Below are positions 9,790 to 18,644 of a DNA stretch of 32,497 bases, piece by piece. Positions within the stretch are counted from its first letter, which is position 1. Each line of letters starts with the position of its first letter. The notes beneath the pieces are model-generated. The model was not told the origin of the DNA. It saw only the letters and a program-made list of their open reading frames with translations, and searched no databases. The translations under genes and the position numbers were made by a program. Source of the stretch: Candidatus Brachybacterium merdavium (GTDB lineage Bacteria; Actinomycetota; Actinomycetes; Actinomycetales; Dermabacteraceae); assembly GCA_019118275.1 (NCBI GenBank), contig DWZH01000099.1, positions 1 through 32,497 on the forward strand, read 5' to 3'.

Positions 9790-10743
9790 GTGACCGCCAC
9801 TCAGGGAGCGTCGATCCCCAGCACCGGTCAGGGCGGCGATGGCTCCGCCCGGCGCAGCGCGAAGTCCGTGATCGGTGCGTACGTCGCACTGACCAAACCC
9901 CGGATCATCGAGCTGCTGCTGATCACCACGGTCCCCACCATGTTCCTGGCCGCCGGGGGGTTCCCCTCGCTGTGGCTGAGCGTGTCCACCGTGGTGGGCG
10001 GCTATCTCGCCGCCGGCGGTGCGAATGCCCTGAACATGTATCTCGAGCGCGATATCGACGCGAAGATGAAGCGCACCCGCAACCGGCCGATCCCTTCCGG
10101 CGCCGTCAGCCCGCGGGCCGCGCTGATCTTCGGCCTGGTGCTCTCGGTGGTCTCGGCCGTCTGGCTGGGACTGCTGGTCAACTGGGTCTCGGCCGCCCTC
10201 GCGATCGGCGCGATCCTGCTGTACGTCGTCTTCTACACGATGATCCTCAAGCGCCGCACCAGCCAGAACATCGTCTGGGGCGGCATCGCCGGCTGCATGC
10301 CGGTGCTGATCGGCTGGGCAGCGGTGACCGGCACCGTCTCCTGGACGGCGGTGCTGCTGTTCCTGGTGATCTTCTTCTGGACCCCGCCCCATTACTGGCC
10401 GCTCGCGGAGAAGTTCAGCAAGGACTACGCCACCGCCGGGGTGCCGATGCTGCCCGTGGTCGCCTCTCGCACCAACGTCGCCAAGCAGATGGTCATGCAC
10501 ACCGCGCTGATGATCGCCGCCTCCCTGGCGATCATCCCGCTGGGGCACACCGGTTGGGTCTACGGCGTCTCAGCCGTGCTCGTCGGCGCCTGGTTCGGCT
10601 TCCTGGTGGTCCGCTACGCCGTGCGCACCCGCCGGGGCCTGAGCGGCAAGCAGCTGGCACCGATGTCGGTGTTCCACGGCTCCATCACCTACCTGACCCT
10701 GCTGTTCGTGGCCCTGGCGATCGACCCGTTCGTCACCCTGTGA
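9790..10743 (+). CDS. ctaB: Protoheme IX farnesyltransferase (heme O synthase)
   Basis: Integral membrane prenyltransferase that attaches farnesyl to heme B, making heme O for cytochrome oxidase. From GTG 9790 it has 317 residues with about eight or nine membrane helices. The first prenyl-diphosphate-binding motif is N82 to P100 ([19 protein letters not shown]). The second conserved segment is [19 protein letters not shown], and [10 protein letters not shown] follows. The start was chosen because AGGAAGGA lies 9 nt upstream; the open frame extends much further upstream, but only as antisense to tkt. The gene is divergent from tkt and overlaps the start of xerD by 4 nt, an unusual partner that suggests coupled translation. 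Confidence 0.96.
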   Translation: MTATQGASIPSTGQGGDGSARRSAKSVIGAYVALTKPRIIELLLITTVPTMFLAAGGFPSLWLSVSTVVGGYLAAGGANALNMYLERDIDAKMKRTRNRPIPSGAVSPRAALIFGLVLSVVSAVWLGLLVNWVSAALAIGAILLYVVFYTMILKRRTSQNIVWGGIAGCMPVLIGWAAVTGTVSWTAVLLFLVIFFWTPPHYWPLAEKFSKDYATAGVPMLPVVASRTNVAKQMVMHTALMIAASLAIIPLGHTGWVYGVSAVLVGAWFGFLVVRYAVRTRRGLSGKQLAPMSVFHGSITYLTLLFVALAIDPFVTL

Positions 10744-11729
10744 GCGAAGGCGCCGGTCCGCATCCCACCCGGGAGCAGACCCTGCGCCCGGGGGACCGGC
10801 GCGTCCTCGAGCAGTACCTGAACCACCTGCGGATCGAGCGGGGGCTCTCGGCGAACACGCTGTCGGCCTACCGGCGCGACCTGGTGCGCTACCTCAGCCA
10901 CCTCGCCGCCGAGCGTATCGACCCCATGCAGGTGGACCCCGCGCAGGTCACCGCCTGGCTGCAGGACCTGCGCACCGGGGCCGACGGCGGAGCGCCACTG
11001 GCGGCCTCCTCCGCCGCCCGGTCGCTGGCGGCCGTGCGCGGGCTGCACGCCTTCCTGGACGCGGAGCGGGTCTCGGGCACCGGCGACCCCAGCCGGCTGG
11101 TCCCCGCACCGGCACGGCCCCGCACCCTGCCCCATCCGCTGGGGATCGACGAGGTGCTCGCGCTGCTCGAGGCCGCGGCCCGGCCCGGCACCGGCCCCCT
11201 GTCGACCGAGCGCGCGCTGCGAGACCGCGCCCTGCTCGAGCTGCTCTACGGCATCGGGGCCCGCATCTCCGAGGCCACCGGACTGGATCTGGACGACATC
11301 GACCGGACCCAGCGCGCCGCGGTGCTGCGTGGCAAGGGCGACAAGCACCGAGTGGTCCCAGTGGGCCGCTACGCTCTCGAGGCGGTCGATGCCTACCTCA
11401 CCCGTGGACGGCCCGCGCTCGCCTCCCGGGGCCGGGGGACCCCCGCCCTGTTCCTGGGCTCCCGCGGAACCCGGCTGACCCGCCAGGCAGCCTGGCAGGT
11501 GGTCCAGCGCGCCGCGACCGACGCGGAGCTGAGCGCCACGATCAGCCCGCACACGCTACGTCACTCCTACGCCACCCACCTGCTGCAGGGCGGGGCCGAC
11601 GTGCGCAGCGTGCAGGAACTGCTGGGGCACGCCTCGGTCACCACCACACAGCTGTACACCCAGGTCACCGTGGATTCCCTGCGAGAGATCCATGCGGGTG
11701 CGCACCCCAGGGCCGGGCGAGGGGCTTAG
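10740..11729 (+). CDS. xerD: Tyrosine recombinase XerD
   Basis: Site-specific recombinase that, with XerC, resolves chromosome dimers at dif beside the division septum. From GTG 10740 (GTGA overlap with the ctaB stop) it has 329 residues. The N-terminal SAM-like core-binding domain covers about 20-110 ([22 protein letters not shown]). The catalytic domain has Arg175 ([10 protein letters not shown]), Lys199 (RGKGDKH), His271 and Arg274 ([12 protein letters not shown]), His297 ([11 protein letters not shown]) and the nucleophile Tyr306. All catalytic residues are present. It lies upstream of parA, as in many actinobacteria. XerC cannot be strictly excluded, but this neighbourhood is that of XerD. 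Confidence 0.95.
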   Translation: MSEGAGPHPTREQTLRPGDRRVLEQYLNHLRIERGLSANTLSAYRRDLVRYLSHLAAERIDPMQVDPAQVTAWLQDLRTGADGGAPLAASSAARSLAAVRGLHAFLDAERVSGTGDPSRLVPAPARPRTLPHPLGIDEVLALLEAAARPGTGPLSTERALRDRALLELLYGIGARISEATGLDLDDIDRTQRAAVLRGKGDKHRVVPVGRYALEAVDAYLTRGRPALASRGRGTPALFLGSRGTRLTRQAAWQVVQRAATDAELSATISPHTLRHSYATHLLQGGADVRSVQELLGHASVTTTQLYTQVTVDSLREIHAGAHPRAGRGA

Positions 11730-11891
11730 ACTTGTCCGGCGTGACACCGACCTGGCGGCCAGGGCCCGTCGCCCGCGCCGTCGCCGGTGCTCACCAGCTG
11801 TCGCCCCCGGTTCGGGCAGACCCCGCGACAGCTCGACGGCGCTCCGGCGCCCCGCCTCGCCCGACCACGACGCCGACGACAGGACACCGAC

Positions 11892-12764
11892 GTGAGCTCG
11901 ACCTCCCATCAGCAGCTGGACATCGACCTCGGCCCCACCGGCCGCCCGATGCCGGAGCTGCCGGAGCCGGCCCCTCTCGACGGCCATGGACCGGCCCGCA
12001 TCATCTCGATGGTCAACCAGAAGGGGGGCGTCGGGAAGACCACCAGCGTGATCAACCTCGGTGCAGCCCTGGCCGAGCTGGGCCGCAAGGTGCTGCTGGT
12101 CGACCTCGACCCGCAGGGCGCCCTCAGCGCCGGAACCGGCGTGAACCCCTACGACCTCGACGTGACCGTCTACAACCTGCTGATGGAGCGCCGCCACGAC
12201 GTGCGCGAAGTCATCCGGACCACCGAGACGGACAAGCTCGACGTGCTCCCCGCCAACATCGACCTGTCCGCCGCCGAGGTGACGCTGGTCAACGAGGTCG
12301 CCCGCGAGATGGCCCTGGCCCGGGTGCTGCGCCCGGTCGCCGACGACTACGACGTGATCATCATCGACTGTCAGCCCTCGCTGGGCCTGCTCACGGTCAA
12401 CGCCCTGGCGGCGAGCCACGGGGTGATCATCCCCCTGGAGGCCGAGTACTTCGCCCTGCGGGGCGTGGCGTTGCTGGTGGAGACCATCGAAAAGGTCCAG
12501 GACCGGATCAACCCGCGTCTGGAGATGGACGGCATCCTGATCACGATGTTCGATCCGCGCACGCTCCACGCCCGCGAGGTCTGCCAGCGCGTGGTGGAGG
12601 CCTTCCCGGACAGGGTCTTCCACACCACCATCAACCGCACCGTGAGGTTCCCCGACGCCTCCGTCGCCGCGGAGCCGATCATCTCCTTCGCCTCCTCGAC
12701 GAAGGGGGCCAACGCGTATCGTCAGCTGGCCCGTGAGCTGATCGCCCGCGGCGCCGCCGCCTGA
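11892..12764 (+). CDS. ParA/Soj-family ATPase
   Basis: Deviant Walker-type ATPase of the ParA family that sits in the xerD-scpAB-rluB locus of actinobacteria and is presumed to act in chromosome segregation or positioning. From GTG 11892 it has 290 residues. KGGVGKTT (44-51) carries the signature lysine, D71 and D73 lie in LLVDLDPQG, and VIIIDCQPS (155-163) is the Walker B strand. A disordered tail of about 35 residues precedes the ATPase fold. AGGA at 11881-11884 lies 7 nt before the GTG; the frame is open further upstream, but without a ribosome site. No parB accompanies it, so this is probably the second, orphan ParA of the genome. Its stop overlaps the rluB start by one base, with no scpA or scpB between. 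Confidence 0.93.
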   Translation: MSSTSHQQLDIDLGPTGRPMPELPEPAPLDGHGPARIISMVNQKGGVGKTTSVINLGAALAELGRKVLLVDLDPQGALSAGTGVNPYDLDVTVYNLLMERRHDVREVIRTTETDKLDVLPANIDLSAAEVTLVNEVAREMALARVLRPVADDYDVIIIDCQPSLGLLTVNALAASHGVIIPLEAEYFALRGVALLVETIEKVQDRINPRLEMDGILITMFDPRTLHAREVCQRVVEAFPDRVFHTTINRTVRFPDASVAAEPIISFASSTKGANAYRQLARELIARGAAA

Positions 12765-13630
12765 TGGCGGCCCGCAAGCGCTCCCGCCGACGCCGCAGCG
12801 CCTTCACCCCGCCCCGCCACGTGACGCTGCGCGACGGGCAGGGACGGCCGCTCCGCAGCACCGGGCAGGATGGCGGCGGGACGCGTGACCTGCACCGCCC
12901 GGAGGGGGAGCGGCTGCAGAAGGTGCTGGCCCGGGCCGGCTTCGGCTCGCGGCGCGCCTGCGAGGCGCTGATCTCCTCGGGGCGAGTGCTGGTCGACGGG
13001 CAGGTCATCGGTGAGCAGGGCCTGCGGATCGATCCCGCCAGCCAGGTGGTCCATGTCGACGGCAGGCGCCTGCAGCTGGACGAGACCACCCTGACCGTGG
13101 CGCTGAACAAGCCCCGGCAGGTGGTCTCGGCGATGAGCGACCCCGAAGGACGGCGCGACCTTCGCGAGTTCGCCGAACGCTTCTCGCAGCGCCTCTACCA
13201 CGTGGGCCGATTGGACTACGAGAGCGAGGGCCTGCTGCTGCTGACCAATGATGGCGATCTGGCCCACCGCCTCACCCACCCCAGCTTCGAGGTGGAGAAG
13301 ACCTATGTGTGCCGCTTCGATGCGCCCGGCGGCCCGCCTCGCGGCCTCGTCAAGGCCCTGCGCGAGGGCGTCGAGCTCGAGGACGGCCCGGCCCGCGCCG
13401 ATCGTGCCCGCGTGCTCGCCCAGAACGGTCGCGAGGCGGTCGTCGAGGTCACCCTGCACGAGGGGCGCAACCGGATCGTACGGCGCATGTTCTCCTCCCA
13501 GGGGTTCGAGCTCACCGCCCTGGTCCGCACCCGCATCGGCCCCGTGCTGCTGGGGGAGCTGGCGCCGGGCGGGACCCGCGAGCTGACGGGCCGTGAGCTG
13601 GGCACACTGATGGCCGAGGTGGGGCTGTGA
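12764..13630 (+). CDS. rluB: 23S rRNA pseudouridine synthase RluB/RsuA family
   Basis: Converts a specific uridine of rRNA to pseudouridine during ribosome maturation. The protein has 288 residues. A basic, arginine-rich tail (1-47) is followed by an S4 RNA-binding domain (about 48-105, LQKVLARAGFGSRRACEALI) and the pseudouridine synthase domain. The catalytic Asp151 lies in GRLDYESEGLLLLTNDG, and HEGRNRIVRRMF is near the C-terminus. The ATG at 12764 overlaps the parA stop (TGATG), and the TGA at 13628-13630 overlaps the GTG of tyrA. The position between parA and cmk-der supports RluB rather than other family members. No scpA or scpB precedes it, which is unusual for this locus. Confidence 0.93.
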   Translation: MAARKRSRRRRSAFTPPRHVTLRDGQGRPLRSTGQDGGGTRDLHRPEGERLQKVLARAGFGSRRACEALISSGRVLVDGQVIGEQGLRIDPASQVVHVDGRRLQLDETTLTVALNKPRQVVSAMSDPEGRRDLREFAERFSQRLYHVGRLDYESEGLLLLTNDGDLAHRLTHPSFEVEKTYVCRFDAPGGPPRGLVKALREGVELEDGPARADRARVLAQNGREAVVEVTLHEGRNRIVRRMFSSQGFELTALVRTRIGPVLLGELAPGGTRELTGRELGTLMAEVGL

Positions 13631-14736
13631 GCGCACTGCTGCCCTCCCCGGTCCGGATCATCGGCACCGGGCTGATCGGAGGATCCCTGGGCATCGCCCT
13701 CAGCGCGGCCGGCGTCGAGGTCCAGGTCGAGGACATCTCCCCGGGCACCACCGCGCTCGCCATCGAACTGGGCGTGGGGGCGATGCCGACCACGGACGAC
13801 CCCGACCCGGCCCTGGTGGTGGTCGCCGCGCCGCCCGACGTGGCCGCCGCGATCATCGACCGCTCCCTGCGCACCTGGCCCGATGCCCTGGTCACCGATG
13901 TGTCCAGCGTCAAGGAGACCGTGCTGGAGGGGGTGCGCGTGCTGGCCCGCCCAGAGGATCTGCCGCGGTACATCGGGTCCCACCCAATGGCCGGCCGGGA
14001 GATCTCCGGGGTGATCGCCGCCCGCGGCGACCTGTTCATGGGGCGCCCCTTGGTGGTGGTCCCGCACCCGACCACGCGGGCGGGCGCGGTCTCGCAGCTG
14101 AAGGGTCTGGCCACCGAGATCGGCGCCGTCCCGGTGGTGATGGACGCCGCCGCCCACGACACCGCCGTCGCACACGTCTCCCACGTGCCGCAGGTGATGG
14201 CGAGCCTGGTGGCCGGCTCCCTGCTGGGCCCGACGGAGGACGCCCTGGCCCTGTCCGGCCAGGGCCTGCGCGACACCACCCGCATCGCGGACTCCGACCC
14301 GCGGCTGTGGGTCGAGATCCTCGGCGCGAACGCGGCCGCGGTGACAGAGGTGCTGGAGGGCATGCGCGAGCGCCTCGACGAGGTGGTCGAGGCCCTCGAG
14401 TCGCTGCGCGGCTCCCCGGATCCGGCGCTGGGTTCTCGCCGCGCCCTGGCGGACCTTATCGCCGACGGCAACCGCGGAGTGCGCCGCATCCCCGGCAAGC
14501 ACGGCGGCGGGACCGACTCCTTCGTCACCCTCACGGTGCTGGTCCCGGACCGCCCCGGCGAGCTGGGACGCCTGCTGACCGAGATGGGCGAGATCGGCGT
14601 GAACCTCGAAGACCTGCATCTGGAGCACAATCTGGGCAAACGCGTGGGCCTGGCCCACATCTCCATCGATGCCACGCGTGAGGAGCTGCTCACCCGTTCC
14701 CTGGATGAGCGGGGCTGGACCGTCGCCGAGCGGTGA
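13627..14736 (+). CDS. tyrA: Prephenate dehydrogenase
   Basis: NAD(P)-dependent oxidative decarboxylation of prephenate to 4-hydroxyphenylpyruvate in tyrosine biosynthesis. The protein has 369 residues. The Rossmann motif GTGLIGGS is at 13-20, [11 protein letters not shown] at about 93-103, and His119 in [13 protein letters not shown] matches the catalytic histidine region. An ACT domain follows from about residue 298 ([19 protein letters not shown]), probably for feedback control by tyrosine. The GTG start overlaps the rluB stop by 4 nt, so it belongs to the parA-rluB-tyrA transcript. The cmk-der gene follows and may have its own leaderless promoter inside the end of this gene. Confidence 0.95.
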   Translation: MSALLPSPVRIIGTGLIGGSLGIALSAAGVEVQVEDISPGTTALAIELGVGAMPTTDDPDPALVVVAAPPDVAAAIIDRSLRTWPDALVTDVSSVKETVLEGVRVLARPEDLPRYIGSHPMAGREISGVIAARGDLFMGRPLVVVPHPTTRAGAVSQLKGLATEIGAVPVVMDAAAHDTAVAHVSHVPQVMASLVAGSLLGPTEDALALSGQGLRDTTRIADSDPRLWVEILGANAAAVTEVLEGMRERLDEVVEALESLRGSPDPALGSRRALADLIADGNRGVRRIPGKHGGGTDSFVTLTVLVPDRPGELGRLLTEMGEIGVNLEDLHLEHNLGKRVGLAHISIDATREELLTRSLDERGWTVAER

Positions 14737-14743
14737 AGGCCCG

Positions 14744-14749
14744 TATCCT
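14744..14749 (+). promoter_or_regulatory. -10 element for a leaderless cmk-der transcript
   Basis: TATCCT lies exactly 6 nt before the ATG at 14756, which puts the expected transcript start at the A of the start codon. No ribosome site precedes that ATG. This is the geometry of leaderless mRNAs common in actinobacteria. No strong -35 is visible. Confidence 0.5.
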
Positions 14750-14755
14750 GGCCAG

Positions 14756-16999
14756 ATGCACACCAGCACGCAGCACGCCCGCTCCGCAGGCGGCGTGACC
14801 ATCGCCATCGACGGTCCCGCCGGATCCGGAAAGTCCACGGTCTCTCGCCGCCTGGCCGAGGAGCTGGAAGGAGGCATCCTCGACACCGGCGCCATGTACC
14901 GGGCACTGGCCTGGCACTGCCTCGAGCACGGTATCGACTTCGGCGATCGTGAGGCGGTCGCTCGCGCCGCGCAGGAGCTCGATCTCCAGCTGGGCACCGA
15001 TCCCTCCGGCGCCGAGGTCGTCGTCGGCGGACGCGACATCACCGCCGAGATCCGCACCGAACGGATCTCCCAGCAGGTCTCCGCGGTCGCCACCAACACG
15101 CTGGTGCGACCGATCCTGCAGCGCCGTCAGCGCGAGATCCTGTTCGCCACCGCCGCCGAGCGCGGCACCTGCGTGGCCGAGGGGCGCGACATCACCACCG
15201 TCGTCGCCCCCGACGCCGCGGTGCGCGTGCTGCTGACCGCCAGCGACGAGGAACGCATGCGGCGCCGCGCCAGCGAGCTCGAGCTCGAGGAGAACGAGCA
15301 GACCCGCGACCGCATGGCCGATCAGGTGCTGCGGCGCGACCGCGACGACGCCACCGTCTCCCAGTTCCACACGGCGGCCGACGGGGTCGCCACCATCGAC
15401 ACCACCGGGCTGGGCATCGACGACGTGGTGGTCGCGATCCTGGCCCTGGTCGATGCGGCCGAAGCCGAGGCGGCGGAGGCTGACGCGCCTGAGGCTGACG
15501 GTGCGACGGCCGGCCCGGTCCCTCGCGCGCCCGAGCCCTCGGCCGCGACGCCGCCGGGGACGGAGGCCGAGGACGCCGCCGTCGAGAACGCCCTGCGCAC
15601 CGGGCTGGACGCCTATGACCTGGATGAGGAGGATCTGGCGCTGCTCGACGGGGACGACGGGGACGACCTCCTCGCCGAGCCCGCTCGCAACCTGCCGGTG
15701 GTGGCCGTCGTCGGTCGTCCCAACGTCGGCAAGTCCACCCTGGTCAACCGCATCCTGGGACGCCGCGAGGCCGTGGTCGAGGGCACCCCCGGGGTGACCC
15801 GCGACCGGGTGTTCTACGAGGCCGAGTGGGCCGGTCGCGACTTCTGGCTGGTCGACACCGGTGGCTGGGAGGACCGGGTCCAGGGCATCGCCTACCGCGT
15901 CGCCGAACAGGCCGAGGTCGCGGTCTCCCTGGCCGACGTGGTGATGTTCGTGGTCGACGCGAACGTCGGCATCACCGACACCGACGAGCAACTGCTGAGG
16001 GTGCTGCGCCAGGCGAAGCGCCCCGTGGTGCTGGCGGCCAACAAGGTCGACGACCAGCGCGGTGAGCTCGAGGCCGCTGCGCTGTGGAACCTGGGCCTGG
16101 GCGAGCCGTACCCGGTCTCCGCGCTGCACGGCCGCGGCTCGGGCGATCTGCTCGACGCGGTGCTGGCGGTGCTGCCGTGGGAGGGACGGGGTGCCGCGGC
16201 CGATCACGGCCCGCGCCGGGTCGCCCTGGTGGGGCGGCCCAACGTGGGCAAGTCGTCCCTGCTCAACCGTCTGGCAGGGGAGCAGCGCGTGGTGGTCGAC
16301 GAGGTCGGCGGCACCACCCGCGACCCGGTCGACGAGAAGATCGTGCTCGGCGGTCGCGAGTGGACCTTCGTCGACACCGCCGGCATCCGCCGCCGCATCC
16401 TGCAGTCACAGGGAGCGGACTACTACGCTTCCCTGCGCACCCGTGCCGCTCTGGACCGGGCTGAGGTGGCGGTGGTGCTGCTGGAGGCCTCCGAGACCAT
16501 CTCGACCCAGGACCTGAAGATCATCGACACGGTGCTGGAGTCGGGCCGCGCCCTGGTGCTGGCCTTCAACAAGTGGGACCTGATCGACGCGGACCGCCGA
16601 CACGCCCTGGAGAGGGAGATCCAGCGTGACCTCGGCCATGTCGCCTGGGCCCCGAGGGTGAACCTCTCGGCCCTGACGGGACGGCACGCCGAGCGGCTGG
16701 TCCCGGCGATCGAGACGGCGCTGGACTCCTGGGACTCGCGCATCCCCACCGGTCGCCTGAACGCCTTCCTCGGCTCCCTGGTGGCCGCGCACCCGCATCC
16801 GCTCCGTGGCGGCAAGCAGCCGCGGATCCTGTTCGCGACCCAGGCCCGTACCCGGCCACCACGGTTCGTGATCTTCGCCAGCGGGTTCCTCGAGCACGGG
16901 TATCGGCGCTTCATCGAGCGTCGCCTGCGGGAGGACTTCGGCTTCACCGGCTCGCCCATCGTGATCGGCGTGCGCATCCGGGAGAAGCGACGCTCCTGA
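14756..16999 (+). CDS. Cytidylate kinase / GTPase Der fusion
   Basis: A 747-residue two-enzyme protein. Residues 1 to about 232 are cytidylate kinase (CMP/dCMP to the diphosphate): P-loop GPAGSGKST at 20-28, [12 protein letters not shown] at 42-53, [10 protein letters not shown] at 141-150. An acidic, Ala/Pro-rich linker (about 233-312) leads to Der (EngA), a 50S assembly GTPase with two G domains. The first has GRPNVGKST (320-328), DTGGW and NKVD; the second has GRPNVGKSS (about 493), DTAGI and NKWD. A KH-like domain ends the protein. Known actinobacterial genomes carry such fusions. The ATG at 14756 fits the N-terminus of cytidylate kinases; the frame is open upstream, but only inside tyrA. 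Confidence 0.95.
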   Translation: MHTSTQHARSAGGVTIAIDGPAGSGKSTVSRRLAEELEGGILDTGAMYRALAWHCLEHGIDFGDREAVARAAQELDLQLGTDPSGAEVVVGGRDITAEIRTERISQQVSAVATNTLVRPILQRRQREILFATAAERGTCVAEGRDITTVVAPDAAVRVLLTASDEERMRRRASELELEENEQTRDRMADQVLRRDRDDATVSQFHTAADGVATIDTTGLGIDDVVVAILALVDAAEAEAAEADAPEADGATAGPVPRAPEPSAATPPGTEAEDAAVENALRTGLDAYDLDEEDLALLDGDDGDDLLAEPARNLPVVAVVGRPNVGKSTLVNRILGRREAVVEGTPGVTRDRVFYEAEWAGRDFWLVDTGGWEDRVQGIAYRVAEQAEVAVSLADVVMFVVDANVGITDTDEQLLRVLRQAKRPVVLAANKVDDQRGELEAAALWNLGLGEPYPVSALHGRGSGDLLDAVLAVLPWEGRGAAADHGPRRVALVGRPNVGKSSLLNRLAGEQRVVVDEVGGTTRDPVDEKIVLGGREWTFVDTAGIRRRILQSQGADYYASLRTRAALDRAEVAVVLLEASETISTQDLKIIDTVLESGRALVLAFNKWDLIDADRRHALEREIQRDLGHVAWAPRVNLSALTGRHAERLVPAIETALDSWDSRIPTGRLNAFLGSLVAAHPHPLRGGKQPRILFATQARTRPPRFVIFASGFLEHGYRRFIERRLREDFGFTGSPIVIGVRIREKRRS

Positions 17000-17005
17000 A
17001 CCTAC

Positions 17006-17011
17006 TAGTGT
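17006..17011 (+). promoter_or_regulatory. -10 element for a leaderless TM2 transcript
   Basis: TAGTGT lies 6 nt before the ATG at 17018, so the transcript would begin at the start codon. The short gap after cmk-der contains no usual ribosome site. Tentative, since -35 sequence is not recognisable. Confidence 0.4.
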
Positions 17012-17017
17012 GGGGCC

Positions 17018-17806
17018 ATGAGCAATTCCGGTGACAACGGCTCCAGGGGCGACCAGCCCAGCGACGTCCAGGGACAGCACCCCGCGGACCCGTGGGCGCA
17101 GGCCCCGGCCGAGCCCCAGGACCCCTACGCGCAGCCGGGCGAGACCTTCGGCGGGCCTCAGGCACAGGATCCCTTCGCGCAGTCGCAGGCCGACCTCCCT
17201 TCCCAGCCGGCCCCGCAGGACCCGTACGCCCAGCAGCCCGAGCAGGAGCCTTGGGGTCGGCCACCGCACGAGCAGTCTCAGGACCCCTTTGCACCGTCCT
17301 CGGCAGGTTCGGCGTCCTCGGCCTCGGATCCCTATGGCCAGACGGACCCCTACGGGCAGCAACGCGATCCATACAGCCAGCCGGACCCCTACGCGCCGCA
17401 CCCGGACCCCTATGGTCCGCCCGCCGGTGGGGTCCCGAGCTCGGGCTCCTCGGCCTCGGACCCCTATGGCCAGGCGAGCCCCGGCTACGGGGAGCAGTCA
17501 CCGGGCTACGGTCCGCAGCCGCCGAGCTACGGCCCCGCTGGCGGCGCCGCCCAGGCACCCGCGGGGGAGTTGGGACAGAGCCGGCTGGTGGTGGGCTTGC
17601 TGGGGATCTTCCTGGGAGCCTTCGGCGTCCACCGTTTCCTGCTGGGCTACACCACCATCGGCATCATCCAGGTCTGCATCACCGTGCTCAGCTGCGGCAT
17701 GCTGAGCTGGGTCAGCGGTATCTGGGGCCTGGTCGAGGGGATCCTGGTGCTCTCGAAGTCCGAGCAGTTCCTGCGCGACGCCCACGACCGGCCGCTTGCC
17801 GACTGA
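17018..17806 (+). CDS. TM2-domain membrane protein with DPY-repeat tail
   Basis: A 262-residue protein of unknown function. Residues 1 to about 180 are low-complexity and rich in Pro, Gln, Gly and Tyr, with many DPYG/DPYAQ repeats and later GYG units. Residues from about 185 form a TM2 domain: a first helix LVVGLLGIFLGAFGVHRFLLG containing the family GxHRFYLG-like turn, then a second helix IGIIQVCITVLSCGMLSWVSGIWGLVEGILVL. TM2 proteins are small bacterial membrane proteins without an established activity. The repeats suggest an extended, probably cytoplasmic, interaction region. It is followed 24 nt later by another small membrane protein. Confidence 0.85.
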   Translation: MSNSGDNGSRGDQPSDVQGQHPADPWAQAPAEPQDPYAQPGETFGGPQAQDPFAQSQADLPSQPAPQDPYAQQPEQEPWGRPPHEQSQDPFAPSSAGSASSASDPYGQTDPYGQQRDPYSQPDPYAPHPDPYGPPAGGVPSSGSSASDPYGQASPGYGEQSPGYGPQPPSYGPAGGAAQAPAGELGQSRLVVGLLGIFLGAFGVHRFLLGYTTIGIIQVCITVLSCGMLSWVSGIWGLVEGILVLSKSEQFLRDAHDRPLAD

Positions 17807-17830
17807 CCCCACCTACCGGACAGGACACCG

Positions 17831-18136
17831 ATGAGCTTCCCCCCGACCGGGCACCTTGCCCCGCCGCCCGCCCCCGATCGCAGCTCGATCCAGACCAATG
17901 CGATCATCCTGATCGTGGTCGGAGTGATGTGCGGAGGCATGGTGCCGATGGTCTTCGGGATCATCGCGCTCACCCAGCTCGACTCGGACCCGGAGTCGGC
18001 ACGGCGGATGAACAAGATCGGCTGGATCGTCTTCGCCGCGATCATCGGCTTCAGCGTGCTGATGCTCGTACTGTCCTTCGTACTGGTCCCGGTGTTCTTC
18101 GGCGTCGCGCTGCTGCCTCTGCTGTTCGGCCTCTGA
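17831..18136 (+). CDS. Small CD225/dispanin-like membrane protein
   Basis: A 101-residue protein with a proline-rich start (SFPPTGHLAPPPAPD) and three hydrophobic stretches: AIILIVVGVMCGGMVPMVFG, IGWIVFAAIIGFSVLMLVLS and FVLVPVFFGVALLPLLF. The pattern of a helix with a small-residue or cysteine turn, IIALTQLDSDPESARRMNKIG, then a second helix resembles CD225 (dispanin) or DUF4190 proteins. I cannot tell these apart by eye. AGGA lies 5 nt before the ATG. It probably forms a unit with the TM2 gene upstream and the Nudix gene 34 nt downstream. Function unknown. Confidence 0.75.
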   Translation: MSFPPTGHLAPPPAPDRSSIQTNAIILIVVGVMCGGMVPMVFGIIALTQLDSDPESARRMNKIGWIVFAAIIGFSVLMLVLSFVLVPVFFGVALLPLLFGL

Positions 18137-18170
18137 CGCCCCGCTGAGTCCCGGAGGAAGCAGGAGGAGC

Positions 18171-18644
18171 ATGTCCACCCCGGAGTTCGTCCTCGCCCTG
18201 CGCGAGAAGATCGGGCAGGAGCTGTTGTGGATGCCTGGTGTCACCGCCTTCGTGCTGGACCCCGCCCGCACCCGCCTGCTCGCCGTGCGCCGGCGTGACA
18301 ACGGGGCCTGGACACCGGTCACCGGCATCATCGACCCGGGCGAGCAGCCGGCCTCCGCGGCCGCCCGAGAGGTCCTCGAGGAGGCGGGGGTGACCTGCCG
18401 TGTGCTGCGTCTGGTCGAAGTGCGCGCCCTGCCGCCGACCACGCATGCCAACGGCGACCGGGCCCAGTACCTGGACCTGTGCTTCCTGGCCGAGCACACC
18501 GGGGGAGACCCCTACCCGGCCGACGACGAGAACAGCGAGGCGCGCTGGTTCCCCCTGGATCGGCCGCCACCGCTGAACGAGCGCTTCAGCGAGCAGCTCG
18601 AGCTGGTGCTGGCCGATCGGCCCGAGGCACGGTTCCACCGGTGA
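18171..18644 (+). CDS. Nudix hydrolase
   Basis: Hydrolyses a nucleoside diphosphate linked to another group; the substrate cannot be told from sequence. The protein has 157 residues. The Nudix box is complete and canonical at about 52-74 (GIIDPGE, seven residues, then REVLEEAGV), with all metal-binding glutamates. The strand MPGVTAFVLD (21-30) and the phrase RRRDNGAWTPVTG precede it. GGAGGAAGCAGGAGGA just upstream gives a strong ribosome site for the ATG. The stop overlaps the GTG of the next gene by 4 nt, so the two are probably co-translated. Confidence 0.92.
   Translation: MSTPEFVLALREKIGQELLWMPGVTAFVLDPARTRLLAVRRRDNGAWTPVTGIIDPGEQPASAAAREVLEEAGVTCRVLRLVEVRALPPTTHANGDRAQYLDLCFLAEHTGGDPYPADDENSEARWFPLDRPPPLNERFSEQLELVLADRPEARFHR

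Noticed and set aside
12679-13110. Ser/Arg-rich minus-strand frames opposite rluB and parA
   Set aside because: Shadow frames with no ribosome site and no domain.
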